A model generated the notes under the pieces. It was given only the letters and a program-made list of their open reading frames with translations, had not been told where the DNA came from and searched no databases. A stretch of 64,000 nucleotides of DNA. It comes from JAKFWI01 sp031398975 (lineage in GTDB: Bacteria > Pseudomonadota > Alphaproteobacteria > Caulobacterales > Aquidulcibacteraceae). The stretch is from contig JANNOI010000041.1 of NCBI GenBank assembly GCA_031398975.1, positions 62,001 through 126,000 on the forward strand, given 5' to 3'. Shown piece by piece: positions 1 through 8,048 of this stretch; within the stretch, counting starts at the first letter, position 1, and each line of letters begins with the position of its first letter. Position numbers and translations under genes: made by a program.

Positions 1-495
1 AACGATCGTCCCAATGGCGGCGCCCACGTCCTCGGCGGCGGAGCCTTCCTTGTACAGACGCAATTGACGCGCGCGACGTGTGGGGTCCTTGGTTTTCTCG
101 ATCAGCGCGACCGCCTCGCTCTCGGGCTTTTTCAAAAAGCCCGGGCGCGCCAGAAACGGCCAGGCGAGCGCCCCGTTCGCAGGATGCCATTGCTCGTCCA
201 CGGCGCGCATCCAAAGGCGCATGCCGGCGCGTTCATGCGCGTCTTCCGGGCGCAGGGCCGGCGTCGGGTATCGATCATCGAGATATTCGGCGATGACGCT
301 GGACTCGGTCACGGCGCGATCGTCGTCGATCAGCGTAGGGATCACGCCCTTCGGGTTCAGGGCGAGATAGGCTGGACGGAGATTTTCCTTGCCGCCAAGG
401 TCTATGAAGCGAAGGTCGTAGGCCAGCCCCTTCTCTTCCAGCACAAGTCGCACTTTCTGCGAGCAGGGGGAAAAGGGCGCGTAACACAATTGCAT
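1..495 (-). CDS. Glutathione S-transferase family protein (3' end outside window)
   Basis: Reverse-strand frame open from an ATG at 495 to the window edge, giving 165 residues without a stop. The N-terminal thioredoxin-like domain is clear: SPCSQKVR near residues 9-16 matches the active-site region of dehalogenase/isomerase-type GSTs. VIPTL near residue 50 carries the cis-proline, and the ES pair in AVTESSVIAEYL is the usual glutathione gamma-Glu contact. The alpha-helical C-terminal domain starts near residue 85. GGAG lies 9 bases before the ATG. It lies 35 bp downstream of the extradiol dioxygenase and is probably co-transcribed with it. In aromatic-degradation clusters such GSTs act as isomerases, ether-cleaving enzymes or reductive dehalogenases; which one applies here is inference. 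Confidence 0.85.
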   Translation of the reverse strand, partial: MQLCYAPFSPCSQKVRLVLEEKGLAYDLRFIDLGGKENLRPAYLALNPKGVIPTLIDDDRAVTESSVIAEYLDDRYPTPALRPEDAHERAGMRLWMRAVDEQWHPANGALAWPFLARPGFLKKPESEAVALIEKTKDPTRRARQLRLYKEGSAAEDVGAAIGTIV

Positions 496-530
496 CGGCG
501 TCGCTCCGAGTGTGGCGGGGCCTCGAGCGT

Positions 531-1397
531 TTACATCTGTTCCTGCCGCTTATGGCCCCAGTCGGACGGCACGTCGTAACGGCTGACGGACCAGGTGGCG
601 TCGTTCACCTCGATGGCGTCGGCGCCATATTCCACCTCGAAGTCGGACGGCGTTTTGACGTAAAAGGAGATCATCCGATCATTGATATGGCGCCCGATAT
701 TTTTGAAGAACGGCGTCTGGGTTTTGCGCACGAGGTCCCATCCCCGGCCGATATCGTTGACCGACAAGGTTTCCAGCATGAAATGGGCGAGGCGCTTGGC
801 GTTGGGGCGGGCGGGCTCCACCGCAATCGAATGGTGCCTGCCATTGCAGCGCATGAAGGTTATGTCCCAGACATAATCGGTGATCTTGAAGCCAAAAACG
901 TCCCGGAACAGCGCCACGACCTTTTCCGGCTCCGGGGTTTGCACCACGATATGGCCCAGGCCGAACGGGCCGGTTTTGAAGCCCGAGAGAGGGCGGCCGT
1001 GGCGGACTGGGACATGGCGCAGGATGGTCGGCCCTACATAAAGCTCCATCGGCAGCGAACCGATCTCGAAGCGCGCCAACGCCATCACACCGCGCTGCTT
1101 GGCCTCCTCCGGGCTGGCGGAGACGATTTCGACCCCCGCTTTCGAAACGCCCTCCACGGCGGCCTTGAACGCCTCCGGCGTCGGGCACTCCCATCCGGCG
1201 TAAATCATGTCCTCGGCAGCGCCTGGATGGATGGCGATCCGCCAAGCATAATCGTCGATCCGGCACCGCGTCACGCCTTGCGCATCGGGCTCGGAAACTT
1301 CGGCGCCGCAAATATCGCGCAGCAATCGCGCCCAGCCGGCGATGTCGGTCGCTTCGACGCCGACATACCCAAGCGATGCGATGAGACCTTGAGCCAT
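531..1397 (-). CDS. Type I extradiol ring-cleavage dioxygenase (BphC-like, VOC fold)
   Basis: 288 residues of two vicinal-oxygen-chelate domains, the usual length for 2,3-dihydroxybiphenyl 1,2-dioxygenase-type enzymes. The Fe(II) 2-His-1-Glu triad is visible as His149 (GLGHIVV), His205 (LAHFMLE) and Glu256 (FEVEYG). The second-sphere residues are also present: His188/189, His237 (GRHIND) and Tyr246 (SFYVKTP). It should therefore be active, cleaving a catechol-type ring next to the hydroxyls with O2. I chose the ATG at 1397 because GAGGG lies 6 bases upstream; a GTG two codons earlier overlaps that site. It reads opposite to the Rieske/P450 operon and precedes the GST gene. The exact catechol substrate is unknown. 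Confidence 0.93.
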   Translation of the reverse strand: MAQGLIASLGYVGVEATDIAGWARLLRDICGAEVSEPDAQGVTRCRIDDYAWRIAIHPGAAEDMIYAGWECPTPEAFKAAVEGVSKAGVEIVSASPEEAKQRGVMALARFEIGSLPMELYVGPTILRHVPVRHGRPLSGFKTGPFGLGHIVVQTPEPEKVVALFRDVFGFKITDYVWDITFMRCNGRHHSIAVEPARPNAKRLAHFMLETLSVNDIGRGWDLVRKTQTPFFKNIGRHINDRMISFYVKTPSDFEVEYGADAIEVNDATWSVSRYDVPSDWGHKRQEQM

Positions 1398-1436
1398 GAT
1401 CACCCCTCGTCGCCGTTCAAACCGGCGCTTGATCTC

Positions 1437-1449
1437 CTAATATAATTAG
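1437..1449. promoter_or_regulatory. Palindromic operator-like site upstream of the extradiol dioxygenase
   Basis: CTAATATAATTAG is a perfect 5-3-5 inverted repeat 39 bp upstream of the dioxygenase start, in an otherwise GC-rich region. Read leftward it overlaps a plausible -10 element. A 12/13 copy sits at 9440-9452, upstream of the reductive-dehalogenase-like gene. This suggests a shared repressor site, but AT-rich promoter composition alone could explain part of the similarity. Confidence 0.45.
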
Positions 1450-1624
1450 CTATTACGATTGTCATTCGGCAATCAAGAAAAAATGCCATGTTTCCTTAAA
1501 AAACCGCTCCGGCCGAGGGCGCCGACGCCGCCGCGTCCGGCGGCTTGCCCGAAAACAATATTCGGATATCCTAATAACCTTATAGTCCGGTCCAGGACGC
1601 GTCTTTCGGACAAAGGAATATGGC

Positions 1625-2056
1625 ATGCCCCGGCAGCACTTTTGGGCCCGCTTTTCGTTCGTTCGCGAAGCGGCGGCGCACGCCTTCCTCAACGCCGCCA
1701 TGCCCTTGGCGGTGATGAGCGTGGGGTCGCTGCTGGCGCATCGCCCGGAATTGCGCGCCTATGCATGGACGGTCGTCGCGCCCTGGAGCGCGATCGCTGC
1801 GGTGATCGTGATCGGTTTGTGGGCAGTCTATGGCCGTACGCGAGGCGCCGCGCCCCCGTGGCTCGCAATTCCCGGTTTTGCTTTGGCGACAGCGGCGGGC
1901 GCCGCGATCCTGTCCAGCGTGTGGTTCGGCGTTGGCTCGGGGGACTGGGTCGCGGGGGCGATCCATGGCGCGCCGGCCGGCCTGCTTTCCGGCGCCATTT
2001 CGTCCGTGGTCATCGTCATCCAGGCCCGCAGCGCCGCACGAAAAGAGATCGCTTGA
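1625..2056 (+). CDS. Small four-helix membrane protein, unknown function
   Basis: 143 residues that I do not recognise. Hydrophobic segments near residues 20-39, 46-69, 77-102 and 107-133 predict four membrane helices, with short loops and a basic C-terminus (RSAARKEIA). The start is supported by AAAGGA seven bases before the ATG. It is the first rightward gene of the catabolic cluster, 46 bp before the ferredoxin gene, so it is probably co-transcribed with it. A role in substrate entry or in anchoring the electron-transfer chain is possible but unsupported. Confidence 0.65.
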   Translation: MPRQHFWARFSFVREAAAHAFLNAAMPLAVMSVGSLLAHRPELRAYAWTVVAPWSAIAAVIVIGLWAVYGRTRGAAPPWLAIPGFALATAAGAAILSSVWFGVGSGDWVAGAIHGAPAGLLSGAISSVVIVIQARSAARKEIA

Positions 2057-2102
2057 GCGGTCAGGACAAGAGACATCGTCGGACAACGCATCGAGGGAAG
2101 AC

Positions 2103-2414
2103 ATGGCGCAGATCACATTTGTCGATAAGAGCGGGCGCTCGCGGACCATCGAGATCCAAAGCGGACGGACGCTGATGGAGGGCGCGATAGCCCATTCCAT
2201 CGCGGGGATCGACGCCGATTGCCGCGGCTCCTGCGCGTGCGGCACCTGCCATGTGCTTGTCGCCGCGGAATGGTTGGACAAAGTCGGGGGCCGCAAGCCG
2301 CTCGAGGACGAATTGCTGGGCTATCTCGATGCGACGGCGCCGAACAGCCGCCTATCGTGCCAGATCATCGTGCAGGAAGATCTGAGCGGCCTCGTCGTCA
2401 CCGTCGCGACCTGA
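2103..2414 (+). CDS. Putidaredoxin/adrenodoxin-type [2Fe-2S] ferredoxin
   Basis: 103 residues, typical for the family. Cluster ligands are Cys40, Cys45, Cys48 and Cys86 in the C-X5-C-X2-C-X37-C pattern (CRGSCACGTC and LSCQ). GAGGGAAG precedes the ATG. This ferredoxin type feeds electrons either to bacterial P450s or to sphingomonad-type Rieske dioxygenases. Both enzymes are encoded just downstream, so it may serve either or both. No ferredoxin reductase gene is seen in the window; one must come from elsewhere in the genome or beyond the left edge. Confidence 0.93.
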   Translation: MAQITFVDKSGRSRTIEIQSGRTLMEGAIAHSIAGIDADCRGSCACGTCHVLVAAEWLDKVGGRKPLEDELLGYLDATAPNSRLSCQIIVQEDLSGLVVTVAT

Positions 2415-2429
2415 ACACCGGAGCGCGCC

Positions 2430-2480
2430 TTGACACGCGATAAGGCTTATGGCTAATTCGGATTGCCTATTGGCATAAGG
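2430..2480 (+). promoter_or_regulatory. Promoter with embedded palindrome before the Rieske operon
   Basis: A consensus -35 TTGACA at 2430-2435 is followed after 17-18 bp by a weak -10 (CTAATT/TAATTC, about 2453-2459). The spacer contains the 5-1-5 palindrome ATAAGGCTTAT (2440-2450). A second CTTATG/CATAAG inverted pair spans 2446-2479. The layout suggests a regulated promoter for the Rieske-to-SDR genes, separate from that of the ferredoxin. No regulator gene is visible in the window. Confidence 0.5.
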
Positions 2481-2563
2481 CAAAGGGCTCGCCCCGATCC
2501 GGCGCGAGCCCGGCTGACGGCGCCTTCCACTCGCCGATACGAGCGGCAAAGCAGGAGTTACGG

Positions 2564-3784
2564 ATGGACACGGCGACGCGCGGAAGCCTCTTTGATTTGC
2601 CGTCCGATCGCCTGATCGATCGCGGGATCTATTACGAGCCCGCCGTGTTCGCCGAAGAGATCGAAAAGATCTTCAAAAAGACCTGGCAATTCGTCGGCCA
2701 TGAGAGCGAACTCGCCGCAATCGGCGATTATTTGACGGTCGATATCTACGATCAGCGCCTGATCGTGACGCGCGCCAAGGACGGCGCCTTGCGCGCTTTC
2801 TACAACAATTGCACCCATCGCGGGGCGGCGCTGGCGACAGAGACCAAGGGCAATTGCGGCAACGCGTTCCGCTGCATGTATCACGGCTGGTCGTTCGATC
2901 TCGAAGGCAGGCTCACCGGGCTGCCGCGCCGGTCGAGCTATGGGCCGGGTGTCGATCTGTCGATGTACAACATCCCGCAAGTGCGCGTGGAGAGCTTTGC
3001 GAAGTTCATCTTCGTGTGTCTCGATAGCGCGGCGCCCGATCTCGAGACCTTCCTCGGCGGGGTGAAAGCGCCGCTGCTTGAGACTTCAGCCGATGTGCAG
3101 GTGCTGGGGCGGCTGAGTTTCTTCTACCCCGGTAATTGGAAATTGTGGTCCGACAACGCCCGCGACGGCTATCACGCCGAATACACCCACCCCCTCGTCG
3201 GCGCCGTCTATCGCGATGTCGCGGAATCGGCGGGCACGATCCAGCATTTCGCCAAGGGCCACAGCAAACTCTGGTGGCCGATCGAGGGGGATCCGCGCAA
3301 TATCGGCCAATTGCAGGAGAAGATCCTCGGCGTAACCGGCGCGCAGCACAATTCGCCGGGCACGCGGCCCATGCCGCCCGTCAAGATCGATTTCGCCCGC
3401 GGCAACGTCATCGCGGCGATCTTCCCGAACGTGCATCTGCAATGGCTGATGGCGGGCAGCGAGCACGTGATGGAGATCGCCCGCCCCATCGGGCCGAAAC
3501 AGACACGCGTCGACATGATCGCCTTCGCGCCCGCCGATGAAAGCCCGGAAGGGATCGCCTTCCGCCTCGCCAAGACGATGGACAGCCATTCGTCCGCCGG
3601 CAAAGTCACAGGCGACGATTGCGAGGCGGTGACCCGCATCACCGAGGCGGTCCATGCGGACGGCGTGCAATGGACGCCGCTCAATCGGGGCCTCAAAGAG
3701 GGGGATCTGGGCCACAAGACCGACGACACCGCGCTGCGCGGTTTCTACGCCGCTTGGCGCGACCATATGGGCGTCGGGTCGTGA
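2564..3784 (+). CDS. Rieske aromatic-ring-hydroxylating oxygenase, alpha subunit
   Basis: 406 residues, slightly short for a dioxygenase large subunit. The N-terminal Rieske domain has Cys83, His85, Cys104 and His107 (CTHRG and CMYHGW), with 18 residues between His85 and Cys104. The catalytic domain begins near residue 180. NARDGYHAEYTH gives the bridging Asp201 and mononuclear-iron ligands His204 and His209. It should activate O2 to hydroxylate an aromatic ring using electrons from the upstream ferredoxin. The following gene encodes the beta subunit, so an alpha3beta3 enzyme is expected. The family resembles benzoate/salicylate-type oxygenases in general shape; the substrate is not deducible. 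Confidence 0.95.
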   Translation: MDTATRGSLFDLPSDRLIDRGIYYEPAVFAEEIEKIFKKTWQFVGHESELAAIGDYLTVDIYDQRLIVTRAKDGALRAFYNNCTHRGAALATETKGNCGNAFRCMYHGWSFDLEGRLTGLPRRSSYGPGVDLSMYNIPQVRVESFAKFIFVCLDSAAPDLETFLGGVKAPLLETSADVQVLGRLSFFYPGNWKLWSDNARDGYHAEYTHPLVGAVYRDVAESAGTIQHFAKGHSKLWWPIEGDPRNIGQLQEKILGVTGAQHNSPGTRPMPPVKIDFARGNVIAAIFPNVHLQWLMAGSEHVMEIARPIGPKQTRVDMIAFAPADESPEGIAFRLAKTMDSHSSAGKVTGDDCEAVTRITEAVHADGVQWTPLNRGLKEGDLGHKTDDTALRGFYAAWRDHMGVGS

Positions 3785-3819
3785 TGGGCGGCGAGGCGAT
3801 CAACCGGAAGGAAGAGGCG

Positions 3820-4305
3820 ATGGCGCAGCCCGTGCAAGCACAACAGGCCGACCTTACGGCGATCCAGGACCTCTTCTATCGCGCGGCGGAGATGCTGGAG
3901 GAGGGCCGTTTCCTCGAATGGGTCGATCTCTTCGCGGAAGACGGGGTCTATACCGCGATCACCGCGGCCAATCTGAAGGATCGCGGACTCGCGATCTTCA
4001 CCGATCGCGGCCGGGCCGGACTGCGCGAGCGCGCCGCCTATTGGATGGGGATGTGGCAGGTCAACCGCGGCAGCACGAGCCATGTGATCGGCAATGTCCG
4101 TCTCGTCGGACGGGACGGCGATCAGATCCAGGTCCGCTCCAAATTCATCATGACGCGGATGAACAGGGACGGCCTTGTCGATCTGCATACGGCGGGTTCT
4201 TATCAGGACGTCCTGACTGAGCGCGGCGGCGCGCTGCTCTTCCAGCATCGGCGCGTCATCATCGACAACCGGACGCTGCCCTCCAACTTCACGGATCCGC
4301 TGTGA
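3820..4305 (+). CDS. Rieske aromatic-ring-hydroxylating oxygenase, beta subunit
   Basis: 161 residues of the cystatin/NTF2-like small-subunit fold. Family features are the N-terminal helix with DLFYRAAEMLEEGRFLEWVDLFAEDGVY and the C-terminal strand QHRRVIIDNRTLPSN. I chose the ATG at 3820 because a strong GGAAGGAAGAGG lies just before it. An in-frame ATG at 3784 overlaps the alpha stop codon (TGATG) and would add 12 residues. The subunit has a structural role in the alpha3beta3 oxygenase and no cofactor. Tight coupling to the alpha gene supports one complex. Confidence 0.92.
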   Translation: MAQPVQAQQADLTAIQDLFYRAAEMLEEGRFLEWVDLFAEDGVYTAITAANLKDRGLAIFTDRGRAGLRERAAYWMGMWQVNRGSTSHVIGNVRLVGRDGDQIQVRSKFIMTRMNRDGLVDLHTAGSYQDVLTERGGALLFQHRRVIIDNRTLPSNFTDPL

Positions 4306-4360
4306 GGTCCCCTGGGAGGGCGGCCAGAGGCGGGCGCGCGATCAAGAGAGGCCAAGCGGC

Positions 4361-6016
4361 GTGAAGACGGATGTCTTGATTGTCGGCGCCGGACCCTCCG
4401 GCCTTATGCTCGGCGCGACGCTTGCGCGGCACGGCGTCTCCTTCCGCATAATCGACCAGACGGCGGCCCCGACGGAGGAGTCCCGCGCCAATATCGTGCA
4501 TATGCGCACGCTGGAGCTGTTGGATAAGTTCGGCCTGGCGCAGGACATGATCGCGCGCGGCGTGAAGATACGCGGCGCCGTGGTCCGCGCGCGCGGCAAG
4601 CGGATCGCCTACATCCCCTTCTCCGGAAAAGCGATCAAGCCTGCGGCGTTCGACCACTCGCTGGGCATCAAACAGGGCGAAGTGCAGCGCGTGCTGCTGC
4701 AAGACATGGAGGCCAATGGCGGCGCGGTCGATTGGAACACCACGTTCCTGCGTCAGACCGAAACCGCCGCGGGCGTGCTCTCCATCCTGCGCAACGACAA
4801 AACCGGCGCCGAGGAGGAGGTCGAGAGCCGTTTCCTCATCGCCGCGGATGGCGGGCGCAGCCCCGTGCGCCAATCTGTCGGGATCGAACTCGAGGGCTCG
4901 ACCTATGAGCAGGTGGGCTTCCTGGCGGACGTGCAGCTTGCGCACGATCCGGCGCCCGAGCGCATGACGCTTAACATGACCAAGGGCGGCTTCGTCGGCA
5001 TCATACCGCTGAGCGGCGATCGCCAGTTCCGCCTGTTCGGCGCGGTTTCGCCCCGCTTCCTCAAAATGTTTGACGGCAGGGGCAGTCAGGCCGCCACGCG
5101 GGAGGAAATCCAGGCCTGGTTCGACGAGGTGTTCTTCCTCGAAAACACGATCGTCACGGCCGGCTGGAGCGCGATCTACCGCATCCATCGCCGCATGGCG
5201 CCGCGCTTCGACAAGGGCGCGATCCATATCATCGGCGACGCGGGACATATCCACGCGCCCGCCGGCGGGCAGGGGATGAATCTGGGCATCGGCGATGCGT
5301 TCAATCTCGGCTGGAAGCTCGCCGCCTTCTGCCGCGGGCAAGCGCGTCGCGATCTGATCGCCACCTATGACGAGGAGCGCAGGCCGCTGGCGCGGCAAAT
5401 CCTCGACGGCGCCGACAAGGGCTTCGAGCTGGAAGCGACCAATAACAGCGTGCTTGAATGGGTGCGGACCTATATCGCGCCGACCATGATGCGCGTGGTC
5501 GCGGGCGCGGGCGTGATGCGGCGCATTTTCGTGGGCTTGTTTTCCCAGATCTGGATTTCCTATCGCAGGGCGCCCCAGATCTGTCGCGCGCCGAGCGGCT
5601 ATCGGGGTCCCGCGCCCGGAGACCGCGTGCCCTACATCGCCTGCGAGGGCCCGAACGGAGAACGCACGAGCCACGATCTTCTGGCCGGGCTCGACCATGT
5701 TTTGTTGGCGTTCGCGCCGAGCGCGGGCGCGGTGGAGGACGTTTCGCGCGCCGCCGCGCAAATGGCGCGCGCGACCGCCACCACCATCCGTATACGCACC
5801 TTGTCGCCCTCTCGCGCCAATGCGGGCTTCTACAAGATCATGCATGCGCGCCGCGCGCCCTACGTACTGGTGCGCCCCGACGGCCATGTCGCGGCCGCAG
5901 GCGAGGAGGCGATTAGAGACTATCTGGAGCGCTGGTTCGTTGGGCGCGCGCCGGACGTCTCCGCCCCCGCTGCGGCTGAGCCGAAAGCGTTCGCACCGCC
6001 GCAAACCGTCAGCTGA
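4361..6016 (+). CDS. FAD-dependent aromatic monooxygenase (PheA/MhpA/TfdB family)
   Basis: 551 residues. The FAD ADP-binding motif GAGPSG is at residues 9-14, the DG motif in AADGGRSPVR at 161-170, and the GD motif in IGDAGHIHAPAGGQGMN near 291-307. A thioredoxin-like C-terminal domain follows from about residue 400, as in phenol and 3-(3-hydroxyphenyl)propionate hydroxylases. The enzyme should ortho-hydroxylate a phenolic ring with NAD(P)H and O2, producing a catechol that the extradiol dioxygenase could cleave. It starts with GTG, with GAGAG about 10 bases upstream. A long open frame on the opposite strand is a GC shadow. Confidence 0.92.
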   Translation: MKTDVLIVGAGPSGLMLGATLARHGVSFRIIDQTAAPTEESRANIVHMRTLELLDKFGLAQDMIARGVKIRGAVVRARGKRIAYIPFSGKAIKPAAFDHSLGIKQGEVQRVLLQDMEANGGAVDWNTTFLRQTETAAGVLSILRNDKTGAEEEVESRFLIAADGGRSPVRQSVGIELEGSTYEQVGFLADVQLAHDPAPERMTLNMTKGGFVGIIPLSGDRQFRLFGAVSPRFLKMFDGRGSQAATREEIQAWFDEVFFLENTIVTAGWSAIYRIHRRMAPRFDKGAIHIIGDAGHIHAPAGGQGMNLGIGDAFNLGWKLAAFCRGQARRDLIATYDEERRPLARQILDGADKGFELEATNNSVLEWVRTYIAPTMMRVVAGAGVMRRIFVGLFSQIWISYRRAPQICRAPSGYRGPAPGDRVPYIACEGPNGERTSHDLLAGLDHVLLAFAPSAGAVEDVSRAAAQMARATATTIRIRTLSPSRANAGFYKIMHARRAPYVLVRPDGHVAAAGEEAIRDYLERWFVGRAPDVSAPAAAEPKAFAPPQTVS

Positions 6017-6027
6017 GAAAGTCCGCC

Positions 6028-7230
6028 ATGAGCGCCGCGCCGCTGAAATACGATCCCTACGCCCCGGGCTTTTTCCAAAATCCTTATCCCTTGCTGGACG
6101 CGCTGCGCGAAGAGGCCCCCGACCATCGCCTCGACAACGGCATGCTGATCCTGCTGCGCTATGAGGAGGCTAAGCGCTACCTGGAGGTCCCGGGCACGAG
6201 CGTCAGCATGTCCGCGCTGCCTGTTCCGGAAGGCGCGCTCGAGAGCATGTGGCAGCCGGCCGCGAAAGCGATCATTAACCAGGACCCGCCCGATCATACG
6301 CGCTTGCGCAAGATGGTGATGCAGGCCTTTACCGGGCCGGCGATCGAGAGATTGCGGCCGATGATCGTCGAGCAGTACAAAACCTGCTTCGCCGCGTTCG
6401 AGAAAGCGGGCGGCGGCGATTTCGTCAATCAGATCGCGTTCACGCTGCCCTATCGCGTTGTTTGCGAGATGCTGGGCGTGACCAATGCGGATGGCGAGGC
6501 GATCAAAGAGAAATGCCTCGACGTCACAAAAGCGATCGTCAACATCGAAAACGATCCAGAGACGACGCGCATCGGCCGCGCGGCCTATGAGGAGATGACC
6601 GGCTATTTCCGCGACCTGATCGCCGCCAAACGCGCCGACATGGACGACAAATTGCTGAGCAGCCTGATCCGCGCGGAGGAAGACGGGAGATGCCTCTCCG
6701 ACGAGGAATTGGTCGATCAGGTTGCGCTCATGTTCATCGGCGGCTTCGACAGCGTGATCAGCATGTTGGGCAGCGGCCTCTATCTTCTGCTGACCCATCC
6801 CGAGGAGGCGCGGAAATGGCGGCAAGACCCCGCGATCGCCAAGAACGGCGTGGAGGAGATCATACGTTTTGAGCCTCCGGTGTTGTTCGGCGGGCGCCGC
6901 ATCGCCACCGCCGATATGGATCTGAATGGCATCGCCATCCCGTCCGGCGCCGTCGTGCTCGCCTGCGCGGGCTCGGCCAATCGCGATCCGCGTTTCTGGG
7001 GCGATGACGCGGGCGTGTTCCGCATCGATCGCAAGGATCCGGGCGGGCACCTCACGTTCGGCGGCGGCATCCATCGCTGCATGGGTAATCTGCTGGCGCG
7101 GATGCAGGGGCAGATCGTGCTCACCGACATGCTGCAGCGCTTTCCGAACATGCGCCTGCGCGAGGAGAATGTAAGCTGGAAAACCGGCACGCATCAGCGC
7201 AGCCTGGTTTCGCTCCAGGTCGAGTTGTGA
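6028..7230 (+). CDS. Cytochrome P450, class I bacterial type
   Basis: 400 residues, soluble. The heme ligand is Cys351 in FGGGIHRCMG (344-353). ExxR is Glu277/Arg280 (EEIIR), and the C-helix DPPDHTRLR is at 86-94. The I-helix reads FIGGFDSVISM, so the acid-alcohol pair used in proton delivery is Asp241-Ser242 rather than the usual Asp-Thr. It follows the FAD monooxygenase by 11 bp in the same operon. Electrons probably come from the putidaredoxin-type ferredoxin at 2103. It would hydroxylate, dealkylate or demethylate a hydrophobic substrate of the pathway. Confidence 0.95.
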   Translation: MSAAPLKYDPYAPGFFQNPYPLLDALREEAPDHRLDNGMLILLRYEEAKRYLEVPGTSVSMSALPVPEGALESMWQPAAKAIINQDPPDHTRLRKMVMQAFTGPAIERLRPMIVEQYKTCFAAFEKAGGGDFVNQIAFTLPYRVVCEMLGVTNADGEAIKEKCLDVTKAIVNIENDPETTRIGRAAYEEMTGYFRDLIAAKRADMDDKLLSSLIRAEEDGRCLSDEELVDQVALMFIGGFDSVISMLGSGLYLLLTHPEEARKWRQDPAIAKNGVEEIIRFEPPVLFGGRRIATADMDLNGIAIPSGAVVLACAGSANRDPRFWGDDAGVFRIDRKDPGGHLTFGGGIHRCMGNLLARMQGQIVLTDMLQRFPNMRLREENVSWKTGTHQRSLVSLQVEL

Positions 7231-7247
7231 TCGGCGGGGGTTAGAGT

Positions 7248-8018
7248 TTGCTTCGCGCGCGGCTGATCGAGCACTTGGAAGCCGGTTTCCGGGGCGCGCG
7301 GATCGTCATCATCGGCGGGGCGGGCGCCATCGGTCGGGAGGCGGCTGCGCAGGCCGCCCTGCTGGGGGCGCGCGTGGTCGCCGCCTCCCGGGGGGGGCAA
7401 GCGATCGAGCCGCCTCCGCCTGCGCCAGGCGTGGGTGAGATCGTCTCGGCGGCGCTCGATATAGCAGCGCCTGAATCGATCGCAGCGTTCGCGGCCTGGG
7501 CTGAGCAAAGTCTCGGCGGGCTCGACGTGCTGATCCTGAGCGCGGGCGTGACAAGAACCGTGCCTCCCGGCGATCTCGCATGTTTGGACGACGCCCTGAT
7601 CGATCAGATGATGGCCGCTAACGCGACCGGCCATCTGCGCGCGATCCGCGATCTTGCGCCGCTCCTGCGCAAGGGGCAGGCGCCGGCGATCATAAACGTA
7701 TCCTCGGCCGCCGCGCGCACCGGCCAGGGCAGCAACCTTGCTTATGTCGGCGCAAAAGCGGCGATGGAGGCGATCAGCATCGGCCTTGCGAAAGCGCTTG
7801 CGCCCGAGATCCGGGTGGTGAACATCTCCCCCAGCGCGCTGGCGACCGCGTTCGTTCCCGATCGCGGGGAGGATTTCCTGGCCCGAGCCAGCATGGCCAC
7901 GCCCCTGAAGCGGCTGGCGACCGCGGCGGAGGTGGCGGATGCGGCGCTGATCGCCGCCCGGCTCCTGCCGATGACGACGGGCGAGGTCATCCGCGTCGAT
8001 GGCGGGCGCACGCTCTGA
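7248..8018 (+). CDS. Short-chain dehydrogenase/reductase
   Basis: 256 residues of the classical SDR family. The cofactor motif GGAGAIG is at residues 23-29. The catalytic tetrad is visible as Asn125, Ser152/153 (INVSS), Tyr166 and Lys170 (YVGAK), and the chain ends with the usual VDGG. An Arg/Ser stretch after beta-2 (AASRGG) instead of an acidic residue hints at NADP(H). It starts with TTG at 7248 behind a weak G-rich site and is the last rightward gene of the operon. It probably oxidises an alcohol or a cis-dihydrodiol-type intermediate formed by the oxygenases. Confidence 0.9.
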   Translation: MLRARLIEHLEAGFRGARIVIIGGAGAIGREAAAQAALLGARVVAASRGGQAIEPPPPAPGVGEIVSAALDIAAPESIAAFAAWAEQSLGGLDVLILSAGVTRTVPPGDLACLDDALIDQMMAANATGHLRAIRDLAPLLRKGQAPAIINVSSAAARTGQGSNLAYVGAKAAMEAISIGLAKALAPEIRVVNISPSALATAFVPDRGEDFLARASMATPLKRLATAAEVADAALIAARLLPMTTGEVIRVDGGRTL

Positions 8019-8048
8019 CTTTGGTCATGCCCGCGGCTGACCCCGCGA

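Noticed and set aside
1571..1585. CTAATAACCTTATAG as a third copy of the island palindrome
   Set aside because: The spacing and one arm do not fit the 5-3-5 repeat; only loose similarity remains.
4289..7194. Long antisense open frames opposite the FAD monooxygenase and P450 genes (571 and 424 residues)
   Set aside because: They are GC-driven shadows with Arg/Ala/Gly/His-rich composition and no domain, while the + strand genes carry full catalytic motifs.
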